Positions 1 through 8,056 of a DNA stretch of 31,807 nt are shown here, piece after piece. The stretch is from positions 1 through 31,807 of the forward strand of contig CAKTWP010000022.1 of NCBI GenBank assembly GCA_934630705.1, in the 5' to 3' direction. This DNA is from an uncultured Clostridia bacterium (GTDB lineage: Bacteria; Bacillota; Clostridia; Christensenellales; Aristaeellaceae). The notes under the pieces were generated by a model. The model was not told the origin of the DNA and did no database searches. It worked only from the letters and a program-made list of their open reading frames with translations. Position 1 is the first letter of the stretch; each line of letters begins with the position of its first letter. The position numbers and the translations under genes were made by a program.

Positions 1-30
1 GTGATAATCCATCGCCTCCGGAAAAACGCA

Positions 31-79
31 TAAAACGCATACGGCTGATCGGACGCGCCTTTCAGCCGCATGCGTTTTA
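31..79 (-). terminator. Terminator-like hairpin after the first oxidoreductase
   Basis: Two 18-base arms at 31-48 and 62-79 are complementary except at one position, which becomes a G-U pair in the minus-strand RNA. They are separated by 13 bases. On the minus strand the hairpin is followed by T-rich sequence, and it begins 14 bases past the stop codon of the oxidoreductase ending at 93. It most likely ends the transcript of the two-gene oxidoreductase operon. Confidence 0.7.
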
Positions 80-92
80 CTGAATACGAGCC

Positions 93-1034
93 TTACTTAT
101 AAGCCGCTTCCATCACGCGGCTGAGCCGCACAGCAGCGTCAATGGCAAAGATGGCGGGAATGTCCTCAGGCTTTTCAGCCAGCGCCCACTGAGCAAGGGG
201 AGATGGCTTGGGGGCGGGCAGCTGCTCCGCCGCTTTCCATTCATTGTCAGTCTCGGCGCAGCAGTATTCCACATGCTGGCCCCGCTGAAGCAGGCTTCCT
301 TCGGTGCCGCCCAGTTCGATAGTAAAGGGGTAACGATAGGACACAAAGCCCGTTTCGGATACGCCGATGGCCCCATCCGGGAACCGCAGCACGGACACGG
401 CGTTGTCCTCTACTGCTTTGCCGGTCACATGGGTGAAGGTGGACTGCACCTGATCCGGCTCGCCCAGCAGCGCGCAAAGCAGATACATGGGATGCGCGCC
501 CAGATCCACCATCGCTCCGCCGCCGCAGGCGATGGGATCATAGAAATGCGGGGGAAGCCAATTGCCGGTCGCTCCATTATGCGCCTTGCGGACGCGAGCG
601 TAGTTCAGCTTGCCCAGCTTGCCGGAAGCCGCCATTTCCAGAGAAAACTGGGTGCCTGGTTCGCTGAAATGGGGGAAGGAGATGGCAAAGCGCGTGTGGT
701 TTTTCTCCACGGATTCCTTTACTTCCAGCGCTTCCTTTTCAGTGAGGGCCAGCACCTTTTCGGTAAACACCGCCTTGCCTGCCGCGCAGGCGCGCAGAAT
801 CAGGGGCGTATGCTCATTGGTGGCATTACAGATGACAACGCCTTCAATCGACGCGTCGTTCAGAATATCTTCCACGGTCGCGCTCTGGCAGCCCAGTTCT
901 TCCGCCCAGGCGGCGGCCTGCTGCGCATCCGCGTCCCAAACCTTGGTAATATGGCAGTCAGGCAGCGTATTCAGTTCCCTGGCATAGCCCGGGGCATGAA
1001 CATGCCATTTGCCCAGCATCGCAAAATTCTTCAT
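93..1034 (-). CDS. Gfo/Idh/MocA family oxidoreductase, variant motifs
   Basis: A 313-residue NAD(P)-dependent dehydrogenase-like protein, normal length for the Gfo/Idh/MocA family of sugar and polyol oxidoreductases. The C-terminal substrate half carries the family motif GGGAMVDLGAH (about residues 171-181) with the expected Asp177 and His181. The N-terminal nucleotide-binding region is unusual: it reads LGKWHVHAPGY (7-17) in place of GxGxxG, and the usual EKP is EKV (92-94). This points to a subfamily with a His-rich N-terminus, and cofactor binding may differ. The ribosome site AAGGAG lies 8-9 bases before the ATG. It is the second gene of an operon with the oxidoreductase at 1107-2195. The substrate cannot be told from sequence. 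Family assignment is secure. Confidence 0.9.
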   Translation of the reverse strand: MKNFAMLGKWHVHAPGYARELNTLPDCHITKVWDADAQQAAAWAEELGCQSATVEDILNDASIEGVVICNATNEHTPLILRACAAGKAVFTEKVLALTEKEALEVKESVEKNHTRFAISFPHFSEPGTQFSLEMAASGKLGKLNYARVRKAHNGATGNWLPPHFYDPIACGGGAMVDLGAHPMYLLCALLGEPDQVQSTFTHVTGKAVEDNAVSVLRFPDGAIGVSETGFVSYRYPFTIELGGTEGSLLQRGQHVEYCCAETDNEWKAAEQLPAPKPSPLAQWALAEKPEDIPAIFAIDAAVRLSRVMEAAYK

Positions 1035-1059
1035 GATTCTTCTCCTTTTCCGTTTGAAA

Positions 1060-1098
1060 AGCGGGGGAACCGCCGGAATCCGCCGCTGTTCCCCCGCT
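1060..1098 (-). terminator. Intercistronic hairpin between the two oxidoreductase genes
   Basis: Perfect 11-base arms (AGCGGGGGAAC at 1060-1070 and its complement at 1088-1098) with a 17-base loop fill most of the 72-base gap. On the minus strand the stem is followed by CTTTTC, only a partial T-run. It may therefore act as a leaky terminator or a 3'-end stabiliser that lowers expression of the second gene rather than a full stop. Confidence 0.5.
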
Positions 1099-1106
1099 GA
1101 GGTGCA

Positions 1107-2195
1107 TTACTTATTGAAATACACAGGTTCGCCGGTTTTGGCGGAGGTGTAGATGGCTTCCAGAATCTCGCTGACCACGCAGGCCTGCTCGGGCAGCACG
1201 GTGGGATCGGTGTTGTTTTCGATGGCATCCAGCCACTGGCGCTGCTCGGTGATGGCGGGGGTTTCCTTCACGCCGTCATAGAACGCCACGCCGCCGGCGC
1301 TCAGGTTGGGCTCACTGTCCACCTGACGGCCGAACTCGCACTTGTTCAGCGTCACCTTGTCAAACTTGATCTGCGCGCCGGATTTGCTTCCGCACAGCAC
1401 GCAGCTGCCTTCGGGGATGGGTTCGCTGGTATTCAGCGCCCAGGTGGCGTCCAGGGTAATGGTGGCGCCGTTTTCCATCACGATGAAGCCAAAGGCCGCG
1501 TCTTCCAGCGTCTTGTTTTCATCGGGACCCCAGCCGCCCCAGGGATTGCCGCATTCGGGGTTTTCCACCTTCTTGTACTTGGTGCCAACCACCATCTTGG
1601 GCTTATAGTTGTTCATCAGGTAGAGGGTCAGATCCAGGCTGTGGGTACCGATGTCGATGAGGGGACCGCCGCCCTGCTCATATTCATTGAGGAACACGCC
1701 CCAGTTGGGGGTGCCGCGGCGACGGATCGCCAGCGCCTTGGCATAGTAAATTTCGCCCAGATCGCCCCGCTCGATGCAGCTCTTGACATACTTGCTGGCG
1801 GGCTTCTGACGATGCTGATAGCCGATGGTCAGCTTCTTGCCGGTTTCCTTCGCAGCTTCCACCATCCGGCGGGCATCCGCAGCGGTCTTGGCCATGGGCT
1901 TTTCGCACATCACGTGCTTGCCCGCATGGAGCGCATCAATGGAAATATCCGCATGGCTGCGGTTGGGCGTGAGCACGTAGCAAACGTCGATGCTCTCGTC
2001 CTTGAGCAGTTCATGATAGTCGGTATAAACTTTCGCGTCGGGCGTACCGTATTCCTTGGCAGCCTTTTCAGCGCGCTCGGGAATCAGATCGCAGAACGCA
2101 ACGATGTCCGCCCGGTTCAGGGCTTTCAGAGAGGGCAAGTGCTTGCCGTTGGCGATGCCGCCGCAGCCGATGATACCAATCCGAAGTCTGGACAT
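1107..2195 (-). CDS. Gfo/Idh/MocA family oxidoreductase
   Basis: A 362-residue NAD(P)-dependent oxidoreductase. The N-terminal Rossmann fold has GIIGCGGIANGKH (7-19), the cofactor/substrate motif CEKP is at 97-100, and the C-terminal GFO_IDH_MocA_C domain contains GGGPLIDIGTHSLD (175-188) with Asp181 and His185 in the catalytic positions. I chose the ATG at 2195 because AGGAGG sits about 8 bases upstream; a longer in-frame start at 2231 has no ribosome site and would lie within the promoter-proximal leader. It is first in an operon with the gene at 93-1034 and divergent from an AraC regulator, so it probably serves an inducible sugar, polyol or sugar-acid pathway. The exact substrate is unknown. 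Confidence 0.93.
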   Translation of the reverse strand: MSRLRIGIIGCGGIANGKHLPSLKALNRADIVAFCDLIPERAEKAAKEYGTPDAKVYTDYHELLKDESIDVCYVLTPNRSHADISIDALHAGKHVMCEKPMAKTAADARRMVEAAKETGKKLTIGYQHRQKPASKYVKSCIERGDLGEIYYAKALAIRRRGTPNWGVFLNEYEQGGGPLIDIGTHSLDLTLYLMNNYKPKMVVGTKYKKVENPECGNPWGGWGPDENKTLEDAAFGFIVMENGATITLDATWALNTSEPIPEGSCVLCGSKSGAQIKFDKVTLNKCEFGRQVDSEPNLSAGGVAFYDGVKETPAITEQRQWLDAIENNTDPTVLPEQACVVSEILEAIYTSAKTGEPVYFNK

Positions 2196-2250
2196 ATGTG
2201 TTTTCCTCCTATATTTTTGCGCTGAGCGCAAAGAATCAGAACCTGAAAAA

Positions 2251-2259
2251 ATTATAGCA
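2251..2259 (-). promoter_or_regulatory. Extended -10 promoter for the oxidoreductase operon
   Basis: On the minus strand TGC directly precedes TATAAT (-10 at 2251-2256), forming an extended -10. No good -35 is seen 17 bases upstream, as is common for activator-dependent promoters. It lies back to back with the regulator promoter at 2275-2283. Confidence 0.6.
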
Positions 2260-2274
2260 TATCCCGAAAAAACG

Positions 2275-2283
2275 TGATATAAT
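2275..2283 (+). promoter_or_regulatory. Extended -10 promoter for the AraC-type regulator
   Basis: TGA followed by TATAAT (2278-2283) forms an extended -10, with no convincing -35. The -10 is 21 bases from the divergent -10 at 2251-2256, so RNA polymerase could not easily occupy both at once. Confidence 0.6.
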
Positions 2284-2325
2284 GATTTTGCTGAAAAATA
2301 TCAATTTCATGCCATGGAGAGAAAA

Positions 2326-3210
2326 ATGAAGTTTTATGTGGAGCCGGAAAACAGCCAGAAGGATTTGGGCGGTCTATGCGAATGCTTTATCCAGTCGGGT
2401 CAGGGAGAAGGGATTGTGGCCGAGGCCCATATTCATCAGCCCTTTGAGCTGCTCTATTGCCTGGAAGGCAGCTATCAGCTGGTGATTGAGCGGCAGACAT
2501 TTGTACTTCAGGTGGGGGATGTGGCGCTGATTCATCCCCGGGAACCTCATCAGACCTTCAGCCTGGGCAGCGGACAGCATCGCTATCTGGTATTGAAATT
2601 TCGCCCGGAGGCGCTGTATTCGGCCAACATGCCGGCGTATGAACTGAAATACATTTTTCCATATCTGCACTTCAGCGGCCAGAAATGCTATGTTTACACC
2701 AGGAATGATCTGGCGGGCACGCAGATGGATGCCCTGCTGCATGCAATTCTGAAAGAAAGGCAGCAGCAGGGCTTTGGCTATGAAATGGCGCTGCGGGCGG
2801 ATATTGCCAAGGTACTGCTCTGGTTTATCCGCAAATGGCATGATGGGCAGGAAGCAGCGGAATTGGGCGACGAGGATCTGGAAAAGCTGCAGGCGGCGCT
2901 GCGCTTTATCGAGGACCATCTGGACGAACCCATCGAGATAGCCGATGTGGCGCGCAGCCTGGGACAGGGCCGCTCCACCTTCTCCCGTTTTTTTTCCAGG
3001 GTTTCAGGCCAATCCTTCCCGGCCTATGTGCGGTCCATTCGCCTGAGTAAGGCAGCGGGAATGCTGGTGAACAGCGACAAGGCGATCACGGAAATTGCCA
3101 TGGAATGCGGCTTTGCAACGGCCAGCTATCTGATTCTCTGCTTCCGTCAGCAGTATAACATGACCCCGGCCAAATTCCGAAAGCTCTATATCCGGCGGCC
3201 GGAAAATTAA
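2326..3210 (+). CDS. AraC family transcriptional regulator with cupin sensor domain
   Basis: A 294-residue protein. The N-terminal half is a cupin-type AraC ligand-binding domain: His35 and His37 open the barrel motif, followed by GDVALIHPREPH (64-75). The C-terminal 100 residues hold two helix-turn-helix units (about 205-226 and 254-275) ending in the family signature NMTPAKFRKLY. I chose ATG 2326 because GGAGAG lies 5 bases before it; an ATG four codons upstream overlaps that ribosome site. It is divergent from the oxidoreductase operon with overlapping promoter regions, so it most likely activates that operon in response to a sugar or sugar-acid. Direct autoregulation is plausible. The ligand is unknown. 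Confidence 0.92.
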   Translation: MKFYVEPENSQKDLGGLCECFIQSGQGEGIVAEAHIHQPFELLYCLEGSYQLVIERQTFVLQVGDVALIHPREPHQTFSLGSGQHRYLVLKFRPEALYSANMPAYELKYIFPYLHFSGQKCYVYTRNDLAGTQMDALLHAILKERQQQGFGYEMALRADIAKVLLWFIRKWHDGQEAAELGDEDLEKLQAALRFIEDHLDEPIEIADVARSLGQGRSTFSRFFSRVSGQSFPAYVRSIRLSKAAGMLVNSDKAITEIAMECGFATASYLILCFRQQYNMTPAKFRKLYIRRPEN

Positions 3211-3287
3211 TGACCCGCAGGAACTGTGCCTTAATGGCCAATCATAATTGTCTATTTATCCAAGAATCCATGCTTCCCCCAGAAACA

Positions 3288-3346
3288 ATGCGCTCCGGAT
3301 ACGAGAGGAAACGCTTTTTCGTTTCCTTCTTCCATCCGGAGCGCAT
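3288..3346. repeat. Two-tier intergenic palindrome, element A
   Basis: Perfect 13-base outer arms (ATGCGCTCCGGAT at 3288-3300 and its complement at 3334-3346) enclose perfect 8-base inner arms (AGGAAACG at 3306-3313 and its complement at 3320-3327) with a 6-base loop. It lies between convergent genes and is followed by GTTTTG. It could be a bidirectional terminator. Its outer arm resembles those of elements at 9788, 16829 and 21091. Confidence 0.85.
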
Positions 3347-3362
3347 GTTTTGTATGATCGCT

Positions 3363-3737
3363 TTACAGCGCCGCGATGCACTCGATTTCCACCAGGCCGC
3401 CCTTGGGCAGCTGGGCAACCTGGAAGCAGCTTCGGGCGGGGAATGCCGCGTCGAAGTAGCTTTCGTAAATGGCGTTCACGGCGGAAAAGTCCTTCAGATC
3501 GGCCAGGAAAATGGTGGTTTTCACCACGCTGCCAAACCCGCATCCGGCGGTTTCCAGAATCGCGCCAAGATTTTTCATGGCGGCATGGGTCTGCTTTTCA
3601 ATGCCGTCTTCCAGAGCGCCGGTCGCCGGGTCGATGCCCAGCTGGCCGGAGGTGAATAGGAAGCCATTGGCCTTAATGGCCTGTGCATAAGGCCCGATGG
3701 CCTTGGGGGCGCGATCGGTATGGAGGGTTTCAGTCAT
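3363..3737 (-). CDS. ridA: RidA family enamine/imine deaminase
   Basis: A 124-residue protein, the usual length of the RidA/YjgF/UK114 family, cytosolic trimers that hydrolyse reactive enamines and imines released by PLP enzymes. Family hallmarks visible are AIGPYAQAI (13-21), FTSGQLGIDP (28-37), the substrate-binding Arg102 in FPARSC, and EIECIA (117-122) near the C-terminus. I chose the ATG at 3737 because AAAGGAG precedes it by about 8 bases; a start nine codons upstream lacks a ribosome site. The gene follows the SH3 protein gene by 30 bases on the same strand and may be transcribed with it, though no functional link is evident. Assignment to the archetypal RidA subfamily is likely, since the Arg is kept. 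Confidence 0.93.
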   Translation of the reverse strand: MTETLHTDRAPKAIGPYAQAIKANGFLFTSGQLGIDPATGALEDGIEKQTHAAMKNLGAILETAGCGFGSVVKTTIFLADLKDFSAVNAIYESYFDAAFPARSCFQVAQLPKGGLVEIECIAAL

Positions 3738-3767
3738 GGGAGAATCTCCTTTCGTTCTATGCATGCA

Positions 3768-6290
3768 TTAATCGACGGTGATGCCGGTAAGGGCCTTCCA
3801 GGCGCTGCGCAGCGTCAGCTGATTGTTCACGCCATAGTTTGGATCATTCTTCTTGGCTTCATCCATATCCCGCAGGAAATGGATGCACAGATGGCCGCCG
3901 AAGCCATTATTGGTGATACTGCCGTACAAATGCGGCCGGTTATGCATGGTGGCCATGGTCCAACGGCCGTCAGGCAGCTGCACATATACGGGATGAATGG
4001 TCCAGGAGCCGGTGCCGAAGGAACGGTTCATAATCTGCGTATCCCGCCAGGTCAGCGGCTCGCTGTCCGCATGGCGGCCCAGAGAATAGAACTTGATCTT
4101 CCAGCTCAGGCTGGTGTTGGGATCGAAGATCGTAATGGTCTGGCCAGAGGATACCGTAGGCTTGATTTCCTGCTGCCAATGCAGCAGCTTGATTTCGCTG
4201 GTAGCCGGGCCGGTGGTCTTGCCAGCATCGGCAGGCAGCTCTTCCACCGGTGTGGAATAAGGCTTGCCGCTGCCGCTGTAAAGCGCCTGTTGGGTCAGCG
4301 CATCGGCAATACCGCTGATAACCAGCCCATTCCGCTGCTGGAACGCCACCACCGCATCATGGGTGGCCACATCGTATTCGCCGTTGGCCTTGAGGTTATA
4401 ACCCAGATTGATCAACGCCTTTTGCAGATTGGTCACGCTGCTGCCGCTGTTATTCACGCTCAGCGATGTGTAGCTCAGCGGGGAATCGGACGCGCGGCGG
4501 GCATAATCGCTGGCCAGCACTGCGAAGGTCTGCGCCCCTGCCAGGCCATCCACGCCCAGGCCGTTCTGCTTCTGGAAGGCCTTCACGGCGGAAATGGTGG
4601 TGGCATCGTATACGCCGCTTTTCTTCAGGGAATAGCCCAGCTCGCTCAGGCGGCTCTGCACCCAATCCACATCCGCGCCGGTCATGCCGCTTTTCAGGGT
4701 GCGCCTGTAAGCGGAGGGGTTGTCTTCTTCGTTGCTGGGGCTCTTGGTCACGTCCGGGGAGATGCCGAAGGTGAGGTACTTGGTCATCACGTAACCAAAC
4801 ATGCCGTTATACGTGACCGCGCACCAGGTGCTGCCCCGGGATTGAACGGTCAGCACGGTCGCATTGGGAATGTTGGCCAGAACCTTGGCAGAACCGGATT
4901 GCTCCGCGCGCAGATTCAGCGATCCGCCGGAGGTGGTAACCACGGCGGAGGAAACAGACGGCGCTGCGGTAGGCGTGGGCGAGACGGTCACGGTGGGCGC
5001 ACTGGTAGGCGAGGCGGCAAAGCGGAGGAACTCGGTCATCACATAGCCGCTTCGGCCATGATAAATCACCGCGCACCAGATGCTGCCCCGCTGGGTGACA
5101 GAGAGCTGCGTCCCGTTAGGAATGGTGGTCAGCACAGCGGCGCCGCTTCTGGCCGCTTCCCGCAGATTCAGCGATCCGCCGGAGGTGGACACCCATGCAA
5201 CTGTCCCGTCACCCGAGGATGTGGGCATCGGAGTAGGCGTGGGCTGCGCGGGAGTGCCGGACAGCGTCAGGAAGGAGGTCATGGCATAGCCCGTGATGCC
5301 GTTATAAACCACCTGGCACCATACCGAGCCATACGCCAGCACTTCGACCTGGGCGTACTGGGGAATCTTCGTCAGCACGCTGGCGTTTTTATCCGCCCTT
5401 TCCCGCAGATTCAAAGACCCGCTGGCCGTCGTCACTGTGGCATAGGTTTTTCCGCTGGCGGGGGTGGACGTGGGGGTGAAGATCGTCTGCGTCGGTGCAG
5501 CGGTGGGCTGATCGCTCAAAAAGGTCAGAAATTCCGTTTTCACAAAGCCGGTATAGCTGCCATAAGTAGTTTTGCACCATTCACTGCCTTTTTCCAGAAT
5601 CTGAATCACGGCATTTTGCGGAATGGTGCGCAGCACCCGGCCGTTTCTGGTGGCCCGCAGATTCAGCGAACCGTTTGCCGTGGTCACCTTGGCGTACATG
5701 CCATAGGAAACGGCCGGCGTGGCCGTAGGCTGCTGGGCGGGGGTAGAAGCGGCGTCGCCGGAGAAGGAAAGATAGCGGGTCATCACGTAGCCGGCGAATC
5801 CATCATAAAACACGGCGCACCAGGTATCGCCCCGCTGGGTCACCTGAATTTGGGTGCCGCTGGGAATGGTGGTGAGAACCTGGCTGTTGTCGCGGGCTTC
5901 ATAGCGCAGATTCAGATAGCTGCTGGGCGTGGAAACAATCGCTGTGGTCGTCCCCGAGCCTGCAGAGCCGGAGGAACTGCTGCCGGTGCCGCCTGTCTGA
6001 TTGCCGGTATTCCCGGCCAGGGCATACAGAAGCGTCAGCGTATCGTTGCCGGCGATGCCGTCCTGCTTGAGGTTATGCGTCTTTTGAAAGGCGATGACGG
6101 CGTCGTAGGTGGCGGAGCCGAAGGAGCCATCCGCCTCCAGGGGATAGCCCAGCGCCTGCAGCGCTTTTTGCATCGCTAACACATCGGCGCTTTTGTCGCC
6201 GCGCTGCAGCTTGTTATAGGCCAGCGCAGAGGGAATGCACAGCGCCAGCGCTAGCAGCAGACAAAGAAAACGCATCAGTCGGTGTTTCAA
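3768..6290 (-). CDS. Secreted SH3 / peptidoglycan-binding protein with YkuD-like His-Cys C-terminal domain
   Basis: An 840-residue exported wall protein. A signal peptide spans 1-24 (hydrophobic LCLLLALALCIPSALA). Then come a PG_binding_1 repeat (about 28-90), five bacterial SH3 repeats (117-177, 200-258, 283-344, 365-424, 449-509), each with an S/Y-LNLR start and a YVMT-type end and joined by Thr/Pro/Ala-rich linkers, two more PG_binding_1 repeats (530-593, 612-671), and a C-terminal domain (698-840). That domain has GRHADSEPL (738-746) and His783, then 15 residues, then G-H-L-C (799-802). The spacing resembles the L,D-transpeptidase motif, with Cys802 as candidate nucleophile. The start is TTG at 6290 with AAGGAGG 8 bases upstream; the next ATG (6275) is too far from it. 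The role is probably cell-wall attachment and remodelling; the enzymatic activity is inferred only. Confidence 0.88.
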   Translation of the reverse strand: MKHRLMRFLCLLLALALCIPSALAYNKLQRGDKSADVLAMQKALQALGYPLEADGSFGSATYDAVIAFQKTHNLKQDGIAGNDTLTLLYALAGNTGNQTGGTGSSSSGSAGSGTTTAIVSTPSSYLNLRYEARDNSQVLTTIPSGTQIQVTQRGDTWCAVFYDGFAGYVMTRYLSFSGDAASTPAQQPTATPAVSYGMYAKVTTANGSLNLRATRNGRVLRTIPQNAVIQILEKGSEWCKTTYGSYTGFVKTEFLTFLSDQPTAAPTQTIFTPTSTPASGKTYATVTTASGSLNLRERADKNASVLTKIPQYAQVEVLAYGSVWCQVVYNGITGYAMTSFLTLSGTPAQPTPTPMPTSSGDGTVAWVSTSGGSLNLREAARSGAAVLTTIPNGTQLSVTQRGSIWCAVIYHGRSGYVMTEFLRFAASPTSAPTVTVSPTPTAAPSVSSAVVTTSGGSLNLRAEQSGSAKVLANIPNATVLTVQSRGSTWCAVTYNGMFGYVMTKYLTFGISPDVTKSPSNEEDNPSAYRRTLKSGMTGADVDWVQSRLSELGYSLKKSGVYDATTISAVKAFQKQNGLGVDGLAGAQTFAVLASDYARRASDSPLSYTSLSVNNSGSSVTNLQKALINLGYNLKANGEYDVATHDAVVAFQQRNGLVISGIADALTQQALYSGSGKPYSTPVEELPADAGKTTGPATSEIKLLHWQQEIKPTVSSGQTITIFDPNTSLSWKIKFYSLGRHADSEPLTWRDTQIMNRSFGTGSWTIHPVYVQLPDGRWTMATMHNRPHLYGSITNNGFGGHLCIHFLRDMDEAKKNDPNYGVNNQLTLRSAWKALTGITVD

Positions 6291-6339
6291 GGGAGGTTCC
6301 TCCTTGCACGTATAAATCCCTTTATACAAGGTACGGCTT

Positions 6340-6368
6340 AGTATAGCACACGTTTTCAAAATTGTAAA
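6340..6368 (-). promoter_or_regulatory. Sigma-A promoter for the SH3 protein gene
   Basis: On the minus strand TTTACA (6363-6368), a 17-base spacer and TATACT (6340-6345) form a near-consensus promoter about 50 bases upstream of the TTG start at 6290. Confidence 0.75.
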
Positions 6369-6453
6369 CAGATGTTACAGCAATGTTACAAAACAATCTT
6401 TGCTTCGCCATGGCACAATGTCGAAAAGAAGGGAAAGCGATAAGAAAAAAGGC

Positions 6454-6482
6454 TTGCAGGCAGCCGCCCGGCATGGTATGAT
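6454..6482 (+). promoter_or_regulatory. Sigma-A promoter for the lipase-transporter operon
   Basis: TTGCAG (6454-6459), a 17-base spacer and TATGAT (6477-6482) precede the GTG start at 6518. It is divergent from the SH3 protein promoter, and the AT-rich gap 6383-6453 between them shows no further clear motif. Confidence 0.75.
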
Positions 6483-6517
6483 ATGATGGCGTATGTTGAA
6501 AGCAGGGAGGCCTTGCT

Positions 6518-8056
6518 GTGGATTTTCATGGAGCGCTCACGGGGCGCAGCCTGAATGATATTACCAGTCTGTCCATGCCATGGCGCATGGTAAACGGCCA
6601 GTTGCGGCCTGTTTTTTCCCAGGAAGCGGCGCAGCTTTCCCTGGAGCTTGCCGCCACGGCCTACGACCTGAAAATGGAGCGCTGGCGGGAGGCCGGATGG
6701 CGGGATGTATCCTACCAAACGGAAACCAGCCTGCTCACCGGCCCGGCGGCCAACGGCGGCCAGGGCAGGGGGCTGGGGGAGATGGTCAGCGATTATTTAC
6801 AGCGCCTGGCCCGCAATCGCCTGAAGCGGCGCAGCCCCATCCGTCAGCTCAGCGGCGCGCTGCGCCAGAAAGAAAACGCCGATCGATGCAAGGCCGTGGT
6901 CATGATTCATCCGATCGATACCGCGCGCTACATGGTGGCCATCGGTTTCATGGGCACGGGCAAGCAGATTTATGATTGGTTCCCCAATTTCAGGGTGGCC
7001 AACGAGCAGGGCATGCATCAGGGCTTTCTGCGGCTGGCAGAGGATTTTGAGGATGCCTGCGAAGAAATCCTGTTCCCGGATACAGCCCGGGAGCTGGGTC
7101 TGCCGCAGCTGACGCTTTCGGATATTCTTTCCGAATGCCGCCGTCCCGGCAGCCGCTTCCGCATCTGGATGGCGGGGCACAGCCAGGGCGGCGCGGTGAT
7201 GCAGCTGTTTGCCCTGCAGCAGATTCAGCAGGGCCTGCTGCGGCAGAATTTGATTGGTTATGGCTTTGCTTCGCCCAGCGTGATCTACGATGCACTGCCC
7301 TGCGACATAAGCAATTTTCCGCTCTATCATATCATGAATGGAGACGATCTGGTTCCACGGGTGGGTGCCATGCTGCATATCGGCCGCTGCCGGCTGATGC
7401 ATACAGATGAAGAAATGCGCCGCGTATGCTATGGAGAAGCCCGGCAGGAGGCAGCGTTTCAGGATGTAAGGCGTATGGCGCAGACCATTATGGATACGCG
7501 GCACGCGCTGGCCTGGGTGATGGGGCTGCTTCGGGCGATGGAGAGCCTTTCCGATGCAGAAGTCATCACCATGGTGTCCAGCATGGCCGGACGTTTCCTG
7601 CCCGATCGGCTGACGGAATCCATCGGCGGCCATGTGGATGAACTGCTGCGCAGCGGTCAGGCCAAGGTGACTGCCGCTTACCAACAGGCCACCGGCGAGG
7701 AGCAACTCCCCGAGCCCCTTATTGCCCAGCATCAACGCCAAATCAGCGCGCTGCTGTCTGCATATGGGGCGAAAGGTTTTGTGAAGGCATTTCGTCCGGC
7801 CACATCCCTCCCGCATAAATTACGAGGCAACAGTATGGAAGAACCCGCCTCTTATCAATATATCGTCAATCAGCGCTTTGATGAATTGCGGCAAAGCATC
7901 GTAGGGCCCTTTGCGCCTCCGGCATATCGGACGCAGCCTTGGGCAAGTCGGGCGCGTCGTCTGCCTGGCGGCCGTTTTGCCCGCCTGAGCACCGCCCGCA
8001 ATCAGCGCGCTGAACGCAAAGCACCAAGGACGAATGATGTGGGAGGAATTCTGTGA
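6518..8056 (+). CDS. Lipase class 3-like alpha/beta hydrolase
   Basis: A 512-residue protein with a class-3 lipase (Lipase_3) core. Visible features are GFMGTGKQIYDWFPNF (143-158) in the oxyanion/lid region, the nucleophile elbow AGHSQGGA (219-226) with Ser222, then GYGFASPSV (247-255), and NGDDLVPRV (274-282) supplying the catalytic Asp. A His in 287-295 could complete the triad. No signal peptide or membrane segment is evident, so it appears intracellular. The C-terminal third (about 330-512) is not recognisable and ends in a basic Arg-rich tail. The start is GTG with GGGAGG 7 bases upstream. It overlaps the next gene by 4 bases, implying translational coupling. The substrate (lipid or other ester) is unknown. 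Confidence 0.82.
   Translation: MDFHGALTGRSLNDITSLSMPWRMVNGQLRPVFSQEAAQLSLELAATAYDLKMERWREAGWRDVSYQTETSLLTGPAANGGQGRGLGEMVSDYLQRLARNRLKRRSPIRQLSGALRQKENADRCKAVVMIHPIDTARYMVAIGFMGTGKQIYDWFPNFRVANEQGMHQGFLRLAEDFEDACEEILFPDTARELGLPQLTLSDILSECRRPGSRFRIWMAGHSQGGAVMQLFALQQIQQGLLRQNLIGYGFASPSVIYDALPCDISNFPLYHIMNGDDLVPRVGAMLHIGRCRLMHTDEEMRRVCYGEARQEAAFQDVRRMAQTIMDTRHALAWVMGLLRAMESLSDAEVITMVSSMAGRFLPDRLTESIGGHVDELLRSGQAKVTAAYQQATGEEQLPEPLIAQHQRQISALLSAYGAKGFVKAFRPATSLPHKLRGNSMEEPASYQYIVNQRFDELRQSIVGPFAPPAYRTQPWASRARRLPGGRFARLSTARNQRAERKAPRTNDVGGIL

Noticed and set aside
4780..5940. Regularly spaced similar DNA blocks, first considered as a CRISPR-like or tandem repeat array
   Set aside because: They are in-frame SH3 domain repeats of the secreted protein, with diverged DNA and no spacers.
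3720..6179. Long plus-strand open frame (819 codons) opposite the SH3 protein gene
   Set aside because: It is the antisense of a repeat-rich coding region, is Gly/Arg/His-rich with no recognisable domain, has no ribosome site, and would overlap a gene with signal peptide and clear repeats.
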